DNA of 16,178 nucleotides from DATAEU01 sp046724395 (GTDB taxonomy: Bacteria > Actinomycetota > UBA4738 > HRBIN12), in NCBI GenBank assembly GCA_046724395.1, contig JBKOWM010000048.1, forward strand, positions 1 through 16,178. Direction: 5' to 3'. Numbering within the stretch: position 1 is the first letter of the stretch; the number at the start of each line of letters is the position of its first letter. The notes below the pieces were generated by a model. The model made no database searches, was not told where the DNA came from, and saw nothing but the letters and a program-made list of their open reading frames with translations. Position numbers and translations under genes: made by a program. Positions 9,440 through 16,142 of this stretch are shown here, one piece after another.

Positions 9440-9444
9440 TCGAG

Positions 9445-10206
9445 ATGCGACTGCGGGAGAAGGTCGCCGTGGTGACGGGTGGAACCTCTGGCATCGGTCG
9501 CGCGACGGCTGCGCTGTTCGCCCACGAGGGCGCCGCCGTCGTCCTGACGGGTCGCCACGAACGGCGCGGTCACGCGGTGCAGGACGCGATCCGGGCCGAC
9601 GGCGGCAACGCCCGTTTCATCCGAGCCGACGTGCGCCGTTCATCCGATTGCGCCATGGCGGTCGACGAGACTGTGTCGGCGTTCGGTCGTCTCGACGTGC
9701 TGTTCAACAACGCAGGCCTGTACATCGAAAACGACGTCCTCGGGTGCGAGGAGCAGGAGTGGGACGTGCAGCTAGACACGATGCTGAAAGGCACGTACCT
9801 GATGTGCCGAGCGGCGATCCCGCGCATGATCGAGCAGGGCGGCGGATCGATCGTGAACAACAGTTCGGGATGGGGGCTGGTCGGCGGCGAGCGGGCGGTG
9901 GCGTACTGCGCGGCGAAGGGTGGGGTGACGGTCCTCACCAAGGCGCTCGCGATGGATCACGGGCGGGACGGGATCCGGGTGAACGCCGTTTGCCCCGGCG
10001 ATACCGAGACCGCGATGGAGCATGCCGACGCCGAGCGCAAAGGCTGGACGTGGGATCGGTACGCCGCGTGGGCATCCGACCGGCCGCTCGGCCGAATGGG
10101 GCGCGCTGAGGAGGTCGCGCGCGCGGTGCTGTTCCTGGCGAGCGAGGAGGCATCGTTCGTGACGGGCGCTGCGCTGCCCGTCGACGGCGGTGGTGTGGCG
10201 GGGTGA
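9445..10206 (+). CDS. Short-chain dehydrogenase/reductase, classical SDR
   Basis: 253 residues, the normal length of a classical SDR. The cofactor motif TGGTSGIG (11-18), NNAG (88-91), the catalytic serine (Ser141), and Tyr154 and Lys158 (YCAAK) are all present, with the CPG turn and a DGG end motif (PVDGGG). It should be a cytoplasmic NAD(P)(H)-dependent oxidoreductase of an alcohol or ketone, probably tetrameric. Arg37 after beta-strand 2 (VVLTGRHE) leans towards NADP(H), though this is weak evidence. The substrate is not predictable. The gene is divergent from the amidase (61 bases) and converges on the unknown gene ending at 10243. Confidence 0.93.
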   Translation: MRLREKVAVVTGGTSGIGRATAALFAHEGAAVVLTGRHERRGHAVQDAIRADGGNARFIRADVRRSSDCAMAVDETVSAFGRLDVLFNNAGLYIENDVLGCEEQEWDVQLDTMLKGTYLMCRAAIPRMIEQGGGSIVNNSSGWGLVGGERAVAYCAAKGGVTVLTKALAMDHGRDGIRVNAVCPGDTETAMEHADAERKGWTWDRYAAWASDRPLGRMGRAEEVARAVLFLASEEASFVTGAALPVDGGGVAG

Positions 10207-10242
10207 ACCGGCGGCGCGACCACGCCTTAGAACCGGCGCGCG

Positions 10243-10881
10243 TCAGGTATTCAGGGACCGCAACAGATACTCGTCCATCAGCCGCGCGGACGTGGTTTGC
10301 GGCCGGCCGATCGCACCCGGCAGCGCGTCCGGCGCGATCGCGGCTTTGCGCGCGACGGCCCTGATCGCCTCCGCACACAGCTGCAGGTATCGAGCGTAGC
10401 CCTCGGCCCCTCGACCGAGCGCCAGCTCCGCGCGCATCGCCGCGTCCCACGGCGGGAAGGCCGCCGGTCGAAGGGCGTACATGGCCTTCGACGCGGCCGT
10501 CTCGCCGAACGTTACCGACACCGGCCCGGACGCCCGGACGGCGGACGCCGCCGGCCGCGACGCGAGAGCCAGGTACGCGTCGGCCGAACGCACCATCTCG
10601 GCGTCGGACAGGTCCGTGAGCGAGCGCGAGGGGAGCCGGGCGACCCAGGTGACCGCCCACGTGCGCATCGAGCGCGACGTACGCGCGTGGTCCTGGACGC
10701 GAAGGTGCCGACACCCCCATGAGCGAAGCCATCGGATCAGCTCGTCACGTCCGGCCGGCGTCAGCACGTCGGCGTCACGCGGGAGGTGCGGCGCGTCGGC
10801 GACGTCTCCGAGCGCCGCTGCGAACCGGGACAAGGACATCCCTCGCAGAACGTTGCGGACGGCCGCGTTCGGGTGTCGCAC
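10243..10881 (-). CDS. Conserved-looking protein of unknown function
   Basis: 212 residues from the GTG at 10881. I do not recognise the family. The protein is Ala/Arg-rich and mostly helical in appearance, with no signal peptide, membrane segment or cysteine cluster. The most family-like stretch is near residues 130-150 (TAASKAMYALRPAAFPPWD, then AAMRAEL), followed by a long helical segment ending SARLMDEYLLRSL. The SK..., FP-WD spacing looks constrained rather than random, but I cannot attach a function to it. Codon third positions are GC-rich like the neighbours. The start is chosen because TACGGT lies six bases before it and no ribosome binding site serves any other start; the frame stays open to 10944. 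It is divergent from the enoyl-CoA hydratase gene (80 bases). Confidence 0.72.
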   Translation of the reverse strand: MRHPNAAVRNVLRGMSLSRFAAALGDVADAPHLPRDADVLTPAGRDELIRWLRSWGCRHLRVQDHARTSRSMRTWAVTWVARLPSRSLTDLSDAEMVRSADAYLALASRPAASAVRASGPVSVTFGETAASKAMYALRPAAFPPWDAAMRAELALGRGAEGYARYLQLCAEAIRAVARKAAIAPDALPGAIGRPQTTSARLMDEYLLRSLNT

Positions 10882-10887
10882 GGAACC

Positions 10888-10893
10888 ACCGTA
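10888..10893 (-). promoter_or_regulatory. Candidate -10 box for the unknown gene
   Basis: TACGGT on the minus strand, six bases before the GTG at 10881, the ideal distance for transcription to start on the start codon. Confidence 0.45.
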
Positions 10894-10922
10894 CGGCGCG
10901 CCGCCTTCGCTCCGATGCACGG

Positions 10923-10928
10923 TAGGCT
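10923..10928 (+). promoter_or_regulatory. Candidate -10 box for the mini-ORF/enoyl-CoA hydratase message
   Basis: TAGGCT, identical to the box before the exonuclease gene, ten bases before the ATG of an 8-codon ORF at 10939. The message would have a leader of about three bases ahead of that ATG. Confidence 0.4.
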
Positions 10929-10938
10929 CCCGGCGCCG

Positions 10939-10965
10939 ATGCACACCGCCGTCATCTTCACATGA
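10939..10965 (+). CDS. Possible 8-codon leader ORF overlapping the enoyl-CoA hydratase start
   Basis: ATG at 10939 encodes MHTAVIFT and stops at TGA 10963-10965, which overlaps the hydratase ATG (10962) as ATGA. The hydratase has no ribosome binding site of its own. A near-leaderless mini-ORF read first, with reinitiation at the overlap, would explain how it is translated. Eight codons are too few to support a functional peptide; a coupling device or chance are the alternatives. Confidence 0.35.
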   Translation: MHTAVIFT

Positions 10966-11741
10966 CGGACTCGCCGCCGCCGCGCGTCGGGGTTCGTCGA
11001 AAGGGAAACGTGGCCGTGGTAACGCTCGAGCGGCAGGAGAAGCTCAACGCGCTCTCGACCGGGGTCGAACGCGCGCTCGCGGACGCGCTCCAGCGCGCCG
11101 AGGTGTCGTCCTCGCGCGCCGTCGTCATCGAAGGCGCCGGCCGGGCGTTCAGCGCCGGCGCCGACGTGAGCGAGATGCGCGACCAGACCACCGACTCAGT
11201 CCTGGAGTACTACCGGGGAACCGGCACGGTCTACGAGGCGGTCGCGTCGATGCCGCAGCCGACGATCGCAGCGATCCACGGGTACTGCCTGGGGGGCGGT
11301 CTCGAGCTGGCGCTCGCGTGCGATCTGCGAGTTGCGGCGCGGTCGGCCGTGTTCGGCCTTCCGGAGATCGAACTGGGCATCCTGCCGTCGTCCGGGGGTA
11401 CCATGCGGCTCGTCCGCGCCGTCGGCGTGGCGCGCGCGACCGAGCTCATCCTGTCGCGGCGGCGGTTCACGGCCGAGGAGGCGTTCCGATTCGGCGTCGT
11501 GAGCGAGGTCGTGGACGAGGACGTGACGACCCGGACGCTTGCGATCGCGGAGGATCTAGCGTCGCTGCCGCCAGTGGCCGTCGGCGTGACGAAACAGGCG
11601 ATCGCCGCGGCGGCGGAGTCGGGCCGCGAGGCGACCTTGCTGATCGAGCGACTGGCGTACGCCGCCCTGTCCCAGTCCGACGCGCACCGCGACGCGGCGA
11701 CGTCCTTCGCGGAGCGGCGGCGGCCGGGCCGCCCCGGTTGA
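10962..11741 (+). CDS. Enoyl-CoA hydratase/isomerase family protein
   Basis: 259 residues, the usual length of a crotonase-fold enzyme. The oxyanion-hole regions are AGRAFSAGADVSEM (59-72) and GYCLGGGLELALACD (107-121). Both glutamates of true hydratases are in place: Glu115 (GGGLE) and Glu135 (GLPE), aligned with Glu144 and Glu164 of the rat mitochondrial enzyme. Hydration of trans-2-enoyl-CoA to 3-hydroxyacyl-CoA, as in fatty-acid or branched-acid beta-oxidation, is therefore more likely than pure isomerase activity. The C-terminal helices (LLIERLAYAALSQSDAH) are complete. No ribosome binding site precedes the ATG; the start overlaps the stop of an 8-codon ORF. The helix-turn-helix gene starts 13 bases downstream on the same strand and may be co-transcribed. 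Confidence 0.93.
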   Translation: MTDSPPPRVGVRRKGNVAVVTLERQEKLNALSTGVERALADALQRAEVSSSRAVVIEGAGRAFSAGADVSEMRDQTTDSVLEYYRGTGTVYEAVASMPQPTIAAIHGYCLGGGLELALACDLRVAARSAVFGLPEIELGILPSSGGTMRLVRAVGVARATELILSRRRFTAEEAFRFGVVSEVVDEDVTTRTLAIAEDLASLPPVAVGVTKQAIAAAAESGREATLLIERLAYAALSQSDAHRDAATSFAERRRPGRPG

Positions 11742-11754
11742 TCGCTGGCCGACG

Positions 11755-12291
11755 ATGGGTACTACCCCAGCCGTGAAGAACGACCGGCTCATCGCGAGGC
11801 TGCGACAGGTCGAGCTCGTCAGGCGCGACCTCGCCTCGTTCCTGGAGAGGCTTGGCGTCGCCATCCGGGTGGGAATCGCGAACCTGCGCCGTGGCGTCCC
11901 GGCGTCCGCGCAGACCCCTGACGCCGCGAAGGTGCACCTCGAGCTCGTCCAGAAGCTGGACGACATGCATCACGTCGTGCACGAGGCTCGCGCCGAGGGG
12001 GTGCGCGTGCTCGTCGAGGAAGAGGGCATGCCGATCAACAGCGTCGCCGCTCTGATGGGCCGGCCTCGCCAGCTCGTCTCCCGCCTCTATCAGCAGGCAC
12101 GCAACGGTCGTGCGGCGGAGAGCAACGGGAGCCGTCGCGGCGACAGCCGTGCGCACGGACGCGTCCCCGCGGGAAACGCGGGTCGGTCCGGGAAGCGGTT
12201 CGTGGCACCGAGCCCCGGACTCGCTCGCCCCGTTTCGAGCGCTCAGCGTTCGGGTGGGCAGCGGACGCGGATGCCGCCAGCCGCGCAGTGA
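11755..12291 (+). CDS. Small protein with helix-turn-helix segment and disordered basic tail
   Basis: 178 residues. I do not recognise the full family. Residues 8-45 and 55-90 are strongly helical and charged (RLIARLRQVELVRRDLASFL; HLELVQKLDDMHHVVHEAR), possibly coiled-coil or dimerising. Residues 90-113 (EGMPINSVAALMGRPRQLVS and following) read as a helix-turn-helix, so DNA binding is plausible. From about 118 to the end the sequence is Ser/Gly/Arg/Pro-rich and probably disordered. The ATG at 11755 comes 13 bases after the hydratase stop; a GTG at 11773 is an alternative. No ribosome binding site is clear. It converges on the second SDR gene with only seven bases between. A transcriptional regulator is the best guess. 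Confidence 0.68.
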   Translation: MGTTPAVKNDRLIARLRQVELVRRDLASFLERLGVAIRVGIANLRRGVPASAQTPDAAKVHLELVQKLDDMHHVVHEARAEGVRVLVEEEGMPINSVAALMGRPRQLVSRLYQQARNGRAAESNGSRRGDSRAHGRVPAGNAGRSGKRFVAPSPGLARPVSSAQRSGGQRTRMPPAAQ

Positions 12292-12298
12292 CGCGGGG

Positions 12299-13108
12299 TC
12301 ACGCAGGCGGTGGCGGCGAGAGGCCGAGACCCCAGGCGTCGACGCCGCCGTCGACAACGACCGTAGTCCCGGTGATGTACGCCCCTCCGGGCGACGCGAG
12401 GAACGCGATCGTGCTCGCGACCTCCTCGGGCCGACCGAGCCGACCGAGCGGCACCGTCCGCGTGGCCTCCTCGATCCACGTCGGTCCGTAGCTTCGGAAC
12501 CCCTCCGTGTCGATCGCTCCGCACGCGACGCAAACGGCGCGGATTCCGTAGCGGCCCCACTCGATCGTCAAACCTCCGGCCAGGTTCTCGAGCGCCGCAC
12601 GGGCGGCCGCGGAGTGCACCATGAGCGGCATCCCGCGGCGAGGGCTGAAGCCGATGAAGACGATGAGGCCGCGGCGCCGCGGGATCATCGAGCGCTCCGC
12701 GAACGTGCGCGTGACGTCCCACACGGCGTCGACGTTCAACGCGTGGACGGCGCGCCATCCTTTGAGCGAGATGGCCTCCGGCGCCGCCGCGAACTGGCCG
12801 CCGGCGTTGTTGACGACGACGTCGACGCCGTCGAACCGTTCGAGCACGACGTCCGCGAACGCGGCGACCTGCTGCGGCTCCCGAACGTCCGTCGGGACCG
12901 ATACGCACGCGGCACCGACGTCTTCGATCGCGACACGCGTCTGCTCCAGCAGATCTCGCCGCCGGCCGCAGATCGCGATGGCGGAGCCCGTCCGCGCGAG
13001 TTCGAGTGCGGTCGCCCGTCCGATCCCGGTTCCGCCGCCGGTCACCACGGCGACGAGCCCGGCGGTTGCGTCCGTGCCGAGCGGCGATCGGTACGGCGTC
13101 GGCTCCAC
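12299..13108 (-). CDS. SDR-family oxidoreductase, trans-2-enoyl-CoA reductase (PECR)-like
   Basis: 269 residues from the GTG at 13108. It has TGGGTGIG (23-30), NNAG (100-103), Asn125, the DGG end motif and the PEEV-FLxSP-ITG ending of SDRs. In place of YxxxK it has HSAAAR (165-170), followed by AALENLAGGLTIEWGRYGIR. This matches, from memory, the HSGAARAGV pattern and the following Ser/Asn-Tyr-Gly region of mammalian peroxisomal trans-2-enoyl-CoA reductase and bacterial relatives. It is therefore probably an NADPH-dependent reductase of enoyl-CoA or a related acyl-CoA step rather than a broken enzyme. The product is cytoplasmic. The C-terminus ends in a short proline run. The gene is divergent from the nitroreductase (36 bases apart), so the two promoters must overlap. 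The frame is open further upstream, but that part overlaps the nitroreductase gene. Confidence 0.88.
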   Translation of the reverse strand: MEPTPYRSPLGTDATAGLVAVVTGGGTGIGRATALELARTGSAIAICGRRRDLLEQTRVAIEDVGAACVSVPTDVREPQQVAAFADVVLERFDGVDVVVNNAGGQFAAAPEAISLKGWRAVHALNVDAVWDVTRTFAERSMIPRRRGLIVFIGFSPRRGMPLMVHSAAARAALENLAGGLTIEWGRYGIRAVCVACGAIDTEGFRSYGPTWIEEATRTVPLGRLGRPEEVASTIAFLASPGGAYITGTTVVVDGGVDAWGLGLSPPPPA

Positions 13109-13129
13109 GATCGCCCATGATGCCCGAAC

Positions 13130-13135
13130 TACACT
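13130..13135 (+). promoter_or_regulatory. Candidate -10 box for the nitroreductase/acyltransferase message
   Basis: TACACT nine bases before the ATG at 13145, within the 36-base divergent gap. The message would have a leader of only a few bases and no ribosome binding site. Confidence 0.4.
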
Positions 13136-13144
13136 CACGCCGAC

Positions 13145-13651
13145 ATGCGGGTCTCGGAGGCGATCCGGACACAGCGCGCCATCCGGCGGTTCGCCGACCG
13201 ACCGATCGAACCGGCCGTGCTCGACGATATCGTCGACGCCGGCCGGCGCGCGCCGTCGTCCATGAACCAGCAGCGGTGGTCGTTCGTCGTCGTCCTCGAT
13301 CGAGATCAGCTCGCCGCTCTCTCCGCCGTCGGCCGCTACGCGGATCACGTCGCTGGCGCGGCCGCGGCGATCGGTTTGGTCGTGCCCGACGCCCGGGACC
13401 CGGACGAACGAGAGTCGATCGCGTTCGACCTCGGTCAGTCCGCACAGAACATCATGCTGCGGGCATGGGACCTCGGCGTCGGCTCCGCGCACGCCTCCGT
13501 GTACGACGAGACGCTCGCCCGGCGGCTGCTCGGCTATCCGGACGGGTTCCGGTGCGACGTGCTCCTGTCGGTCGGCTATCCGGCAGCGCCGCCGACATCG
13601 CCGGGCGCCCGCAGGCCCCTCGAGCAGGTCGTGCACCGCGAGCGCTGGTGA
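13145..13651 (+). CDS. Nitroreductase-family FMN oxidoreductase
   Basis: 168 residues, at the short end for the family. The N-terminal RTQRAIRRFADRPIE (8-22) holds the arginines that bind FMN phosphate, and RRAPSSMNQQRW (34-45) is the second FMN-binding stretch. DLGQSAQNIMLRAWDLGVGS (95-114) is the conserved central helix and DVLLSVGYP (138-146) the last strand. These enzymes are usually cytoplasmic homodimers that reduce nitro groups, quinones or flavin-linked substrates with NAD(P)H; the real substrate here is unknown. The ATG at 13145 has no ribosome binding site but has TACACT close upstream. Its stop overlaps the GTG of the acyltransferase gene. Confidence 0.92.
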   Translation: MRVSEAIRTQRAIRRFADRPIEPAVLDDIVDAGRRAPSSMNQQRWSFVVVLDRDQLAALSAVGRYADHVAGAAAAIGLVVPDARDPDERESIAFDLGQSAQNIMLRAWDLGVGSAHASVYDETLARRLLGYPDGFRCDVLLSVGYPAAPPTSPGARRPLEQVVHRERW

Positions 13652-14874
13652 AGACGTCCGGCGCGCGCGTCGAGGAACTCGCGCGCGCGACGCCCTCCTC
13701 CCGCGACCGAAGCATCGACTTTCTCCGCGCGGCGTCGATCGTCGCCGTCGTGTTCGGGCACTGGTTTATCGGCATGATCCACTGGCGCGACGGGCTCATC
13801 TGGACGACGAGCGCCGTCGGCGTGACATCGTATCTCTGGGTGGCGACGTGGGTGCTCCAGGTGATGCCCGTCTTCTTCTTCGTCGGCGGATTCTCGAACC
13901 TCGTCTCGTTCGAGTCCGCCCAGGCGCACGCCCGCGGCACCGGGGCGTGGATCCGCGACCGGCTCGAGCGGTTGCTGAAGCCGTCCGCGGTGTTCCTCGG
14001 GGTCTGGCTCATCGTCCAGGTCGCCATGCACATGCTCGACGTCGGTGCCCCGGCGGGGCCGACGTTGTGGGGCTCGTCGACGCTCCTGCGTGGAGTGAAG
14101 CCTCCAGGGCAGACCGTACCGTTCGGTCCGCTCTGGTTCCTCGGTGTGTATGTGGTCGTCGTCGTCATCGCGCCGGCAACGATCGCGCTCGATCGGCGAT
14201 TCGGGGTGTGGGTGCCGCTCGCGATGGCGCTCGGCGCGGTGGGAGCGGATGTGATCGGGATCGGCCTCGGCCAGTACGCGGTCCGATGGTTCAACGTGGC
14301 GTTCGTGCTCCTGTTCTTCCATCAGCTAGGGCATCTGTGCGGCGACGGCCGGCTCGACCGCGCCCCCCGCTGGGTCTTCTGGGTGATGGTCGTGATCGGT
14401 CTCGGCGGTTTGGCCCTGCTGACGAACCCGCCGTTGTTCCGGTTGGTCGGCGACGTGCGCTTCGAATGGTTCCCTCCGAGGATCGGCCACTACCCGAAGA
14501 GCCTGCTCGGGACCGACGTCGAGCGGATCTCGAACGCGTACCCGCCGACGATCTGCTTCCTGCTGGGCGGCGTTTGGTCGATCGGCGCGGTGATGCTGCT
14601 GCGACCGATGTTGCGCAGATGGCTCGAGCGTGACCGTCCGTGGAGGCTCACGATCGGTGTCAACGCGATGATCATGACGCTGTTCCTGTGGCATATGACC
14701 GCGTTTCTCCTCGCCATCCTCGCGCTTTGGCCTTTCGGCTTCGGGCGGCAGATCGACAGCACCCCACGTTGGTGGGCCGAGCGCATCGTGTGGGAAGTTG
14801 TGCCCGCGGTGATCCTCGCTGGCATCGTCGTGGTGGTCGGCCGGTTCGAACGCGTCCGCTCGCGGCCGGCCTGA
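13648..14874 (+). CDS. Membrane-bound acyltransferase, acyltransferase family 3 type
   Basis: 408 residues from the GTG at 13648, which overlaps the nitroreductase stop (GTGA). The first 20 residues are hydrophilic, then RDRSIDFLRAASIVAVVFGH (19-38) is the classical start of Acyl_transf_3 proteins, with His38 as the candidate catalytic histidine. About ten hydrophobic membrane segments follow, for example VLQVMPVFFFVGGF, FLGVYVVVVVIAPATIAL and the last VVPAVILAGIVVVVG. The protein should sit in the cytoplasmic membrane and transfer an acyl group to a sugar, lipid or cell-surface molecule; donor and acceptor are not evident. The frame is open back to 13006, but that part is the antisense of other genes. 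It converges on the sigma factor gene with nine bases between the stops. Confidence 0.87.
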   Translation: MKTSGARVEELARATPSSRDRSIDFLRAASIVAVVFGHWFIGMIHWRDGLIWTTSAVGVTSYLWVATWVLQVMPVFFFVGGFSNLVSFESAQAHARGTGAWIRDRLERLLKPSAVFLGVWLIVQVAMHMLDVGAPAGPTLWGSSTLLRGVKPPGQTVPFGPLWFLGVYVVVVVIAPATIALDRRFGVWVPLAMALGAVGADVIGIGLGQYAVRWFNVAFVLLFFHQLGHLCGDGRLDRAPRWVFWVMVVIGLGGLALLTNPPLFRLVGDVRFEWFPPRIGHYPKSLLGTDVERISNAYPPTICFLLGGVWSIGAVMLLRPMLRRWLERDRPWRLTIGVNAMIMTLFLWHMTAFLLAILALWPFGFGRQIDSTPRWWAERIVWEVVPAVILAGIVVVVGRFERVRSRPA

Positions 14875-14883
14875 GACGGGTGT

Positions 14884-15813
14884 TCAGCCGTCGGCGGGCT
14901 CGACCGTCGCGAGCATCGCGCGAAGCTTTCCGAGCGCCGTCTTCTCGGTCTGACGGATCCACTCGCGCGACAGCCCGAGCTCGCGTCCGGCTTGCTCGAG
15001 CGACAGACGCCGTCCGCCGCCGAGGCCGAAGCGGAGCGCCAGCACGGTTCGCTCGCGCTCCTCGAGGACGTCGGTCATCGCGCGGGAAAGGGCCTGCGCC
15101 GGGGCGCCGTTCACCACCGTGCTTTCGGGGTCGCCGTCGAACCGAACGCTGGCATCGAGCAGCTCGACGAGCGGAGGGGCGTCGTTGGCCACCGGGGCGT
15201 CGAGGGACAGCGGCTGCAATCGTTCACAGCGCAGCAACTGATGGACGTCGTCCAGCCGTAGACCGGAGGCGCGTGCCAGCTCGTCGGCGGTGGGCTCCCG
15301 GCGGCCTTCTTGTCGCAGCGCCTTACGGACGCGGTTGAGCAGGCGGAGCCGTTCGTGGACGCGAGCGGGGAGACGGATCATCGGCGACTGCTGCTGGATC
15401 GCTCGGCCGATCGCCTGACGGATCCACCATGTCGCGTACGTCGAGAACTTGAGGCCGCGCCGCCAGTCGAACAGCTCGACGGCGCGCATCAGGCCGATGT
15501 TGCCCTCTTGGATGAGGTCGGCGAGCGAGATGGTTCCGCGGTAGTACGTGCGCGCGATCGAAATCACGAGGCGCAAGTTCGCGCGCACGAAACGGTCCCG
15601 CGCGTTGTCCGCGGCCCGGATCTGGGACCTGGCGCGCTCCACGCTCGATCGGGACCGCAGCCGCCCGGCCGTCAGTCTGGCGGCGGCCTCGCGACCGACC
15701 TCGATCGCCCGTGCGAGCTCTCGCTCGTCCTCCGCGCGGAGCAGCGGTTCGCGGGCGGCGTCGCGGAAGTACTCGTCGAGGTCGCTCGCCATCCGGCCGG
15801 CGGGCTGGCTCAT
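14884..15813 (-). CDS. RNA polymerase sigma factor, RpoD/SigA-like (sigma-70 group 2 type)
   Basis: 309 residues, lacking region 1.1, so more likely an alternative RpoD-like factor than the main housekeeping sigma. Region 1.2 is near 8-40 (DLDEYFRDAA, then RAEDERELARAIE). Region 2 is 74-148 (FVRANLRLVISIARTYY, DLIQEGNIGLMRAVELFD, KFSTYATWWIRQAIGRAI). Region 3 is about 151-225. Region 4 is 246-302, with the helix-turn-helix SLEQAGRELGLSREWIRQTE. In region 2.4 the Thr of the usual WWIRQAIT is Gly136; this position corresponds to Thr440 of E. coli sigma-70, which helps read the first base of the -10 box, while Gln133 (Gln437) is kept. The ATG at 15813 overlaps the stop of the zinc-ribbon gene (ATGA), so the two are translationally coupled. 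Confidence 0.94.
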   Translation of the reverse strand: MSQPAGRMASDLDEYFRDAAREPLLRAEDERELARAIEVGREAAARLTAGRLRSRSSVERARSQIRAADNARDRFVRANLRLVISIARTYYRGTISLADLIQEGNIGLMRAVELFDWRRGLKFSTYATWWIRQAIGRAIQQQSPMIRLPARVHERLRLLNRVRKALRQEGRREPTADELARASGLRLDDVHQLLRCERLQPLSLDAPVANDAPPLVELLDASVRFDGDPESTVVNGAPAQALSRAMTDVLEERERTVLALRFGLGGGRRLSLEQAGRELGLSREWIRQTEKTALGKLRAMLATVEPADG

Positions 15814-16091
15814 CTGCGCTCGTCGATCCGATGCCGACGCTCGCCGTCCGGCGTCGGGTCCCCGACGGGCTCGTCCGACGTGCGTGTCTCGACGCCGAGG
15901 CTTCGATCGGCTTGATCGAGCGCAGAGCCGGCGACCTCGTGGCCGCAGTCGTACACGTCGACCTCGCTCGAATCGGAGCGTTGCTTCGGCCGCCTTGCAG
16001 CGTCGCCGGTGCCGCCGTCGAAAGCGACATCGATCAGGCGACCTCGCCCACAGACCGGACAGACGGTTCGATCGGTCTGGTGCTTCTCCAT
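15810..16091 (-). CDS. Small zinc-ribbon protein coupled to the sigma factor gene
   Basis: 93 residues from the ATG at 16091, which has GGGGAGG two bases upstream (tight, but the only site). The frame is open to 16160, but that upstream part overlaps a structured leader. A zinc ribbon is suggested by CPVCGRG (Cys11, Cys14) and DVYDCGHEVAG (Cys49, His51), separated by a basic linker. Residues 65-93 are acidic/basic and probably disordered. No known enzyme domain is present. The stop overlaps the sigma factor start (ATGA). A zinc- or redox-responsive partner of the sigma factor is possible, since zinc-binding anti-sigma factors exist, but the HxxxCxxC motif of that family is not seen. Function is unknown. 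Confidence 0.72.
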   Translation of the reverse strand: MEKHQTDRTVCPVCGRGRLIDVAFDGGTGDAARRPKQRSDSSEVDVYDCGHEVAGSALDQADRSLGVETRTSDEPVGDPTPDGERRHRIDERR

Positions 16092-16142
16092 TGCCTCCCC
16101 TTGGCGCCTCCGCTGACAGCTCCGCAGCGCCTCCGAGGCGCC
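16092..16142 (-). promoter_or_regulatory. Structured leader of the zinc-ribbon/sigma operon
   Basis: On the minus strand GGCGCCTC (16142-16135) is followed by two complementary copies, GGAGGCGC (16134-16127) and GAGGCGCC (16110-16103), and then by the ribosome binding site GGGGAGGC. The one GCCTC arm can pair with either copy, or with the GAGGC inside the ribosome binding site. Alternative folds that hide or free the start are possible. The region may extend beyond the right edge. Confidence 0.4.

Noticed and set aside
12598..12617. Loss of the SDR catalytic YxxxK in the second SDR, suggesting a dead enzyme
   Set aside because: HSAAAR in this place matches the pattern typical of the trans-2-enoyl-CoA reductase clade, so it is a family feature rather than decay.
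13006..13647. Extension of the acyltransferase frame 214 codons upstream
   Set aside because: It overlaps the nitroreductase in another frame and the start of the divergent SDR gene, and its translation is low-complexity Arg-rich. The GTG at 13648 has the GTGA overlap and gives a normal family N-terminus.
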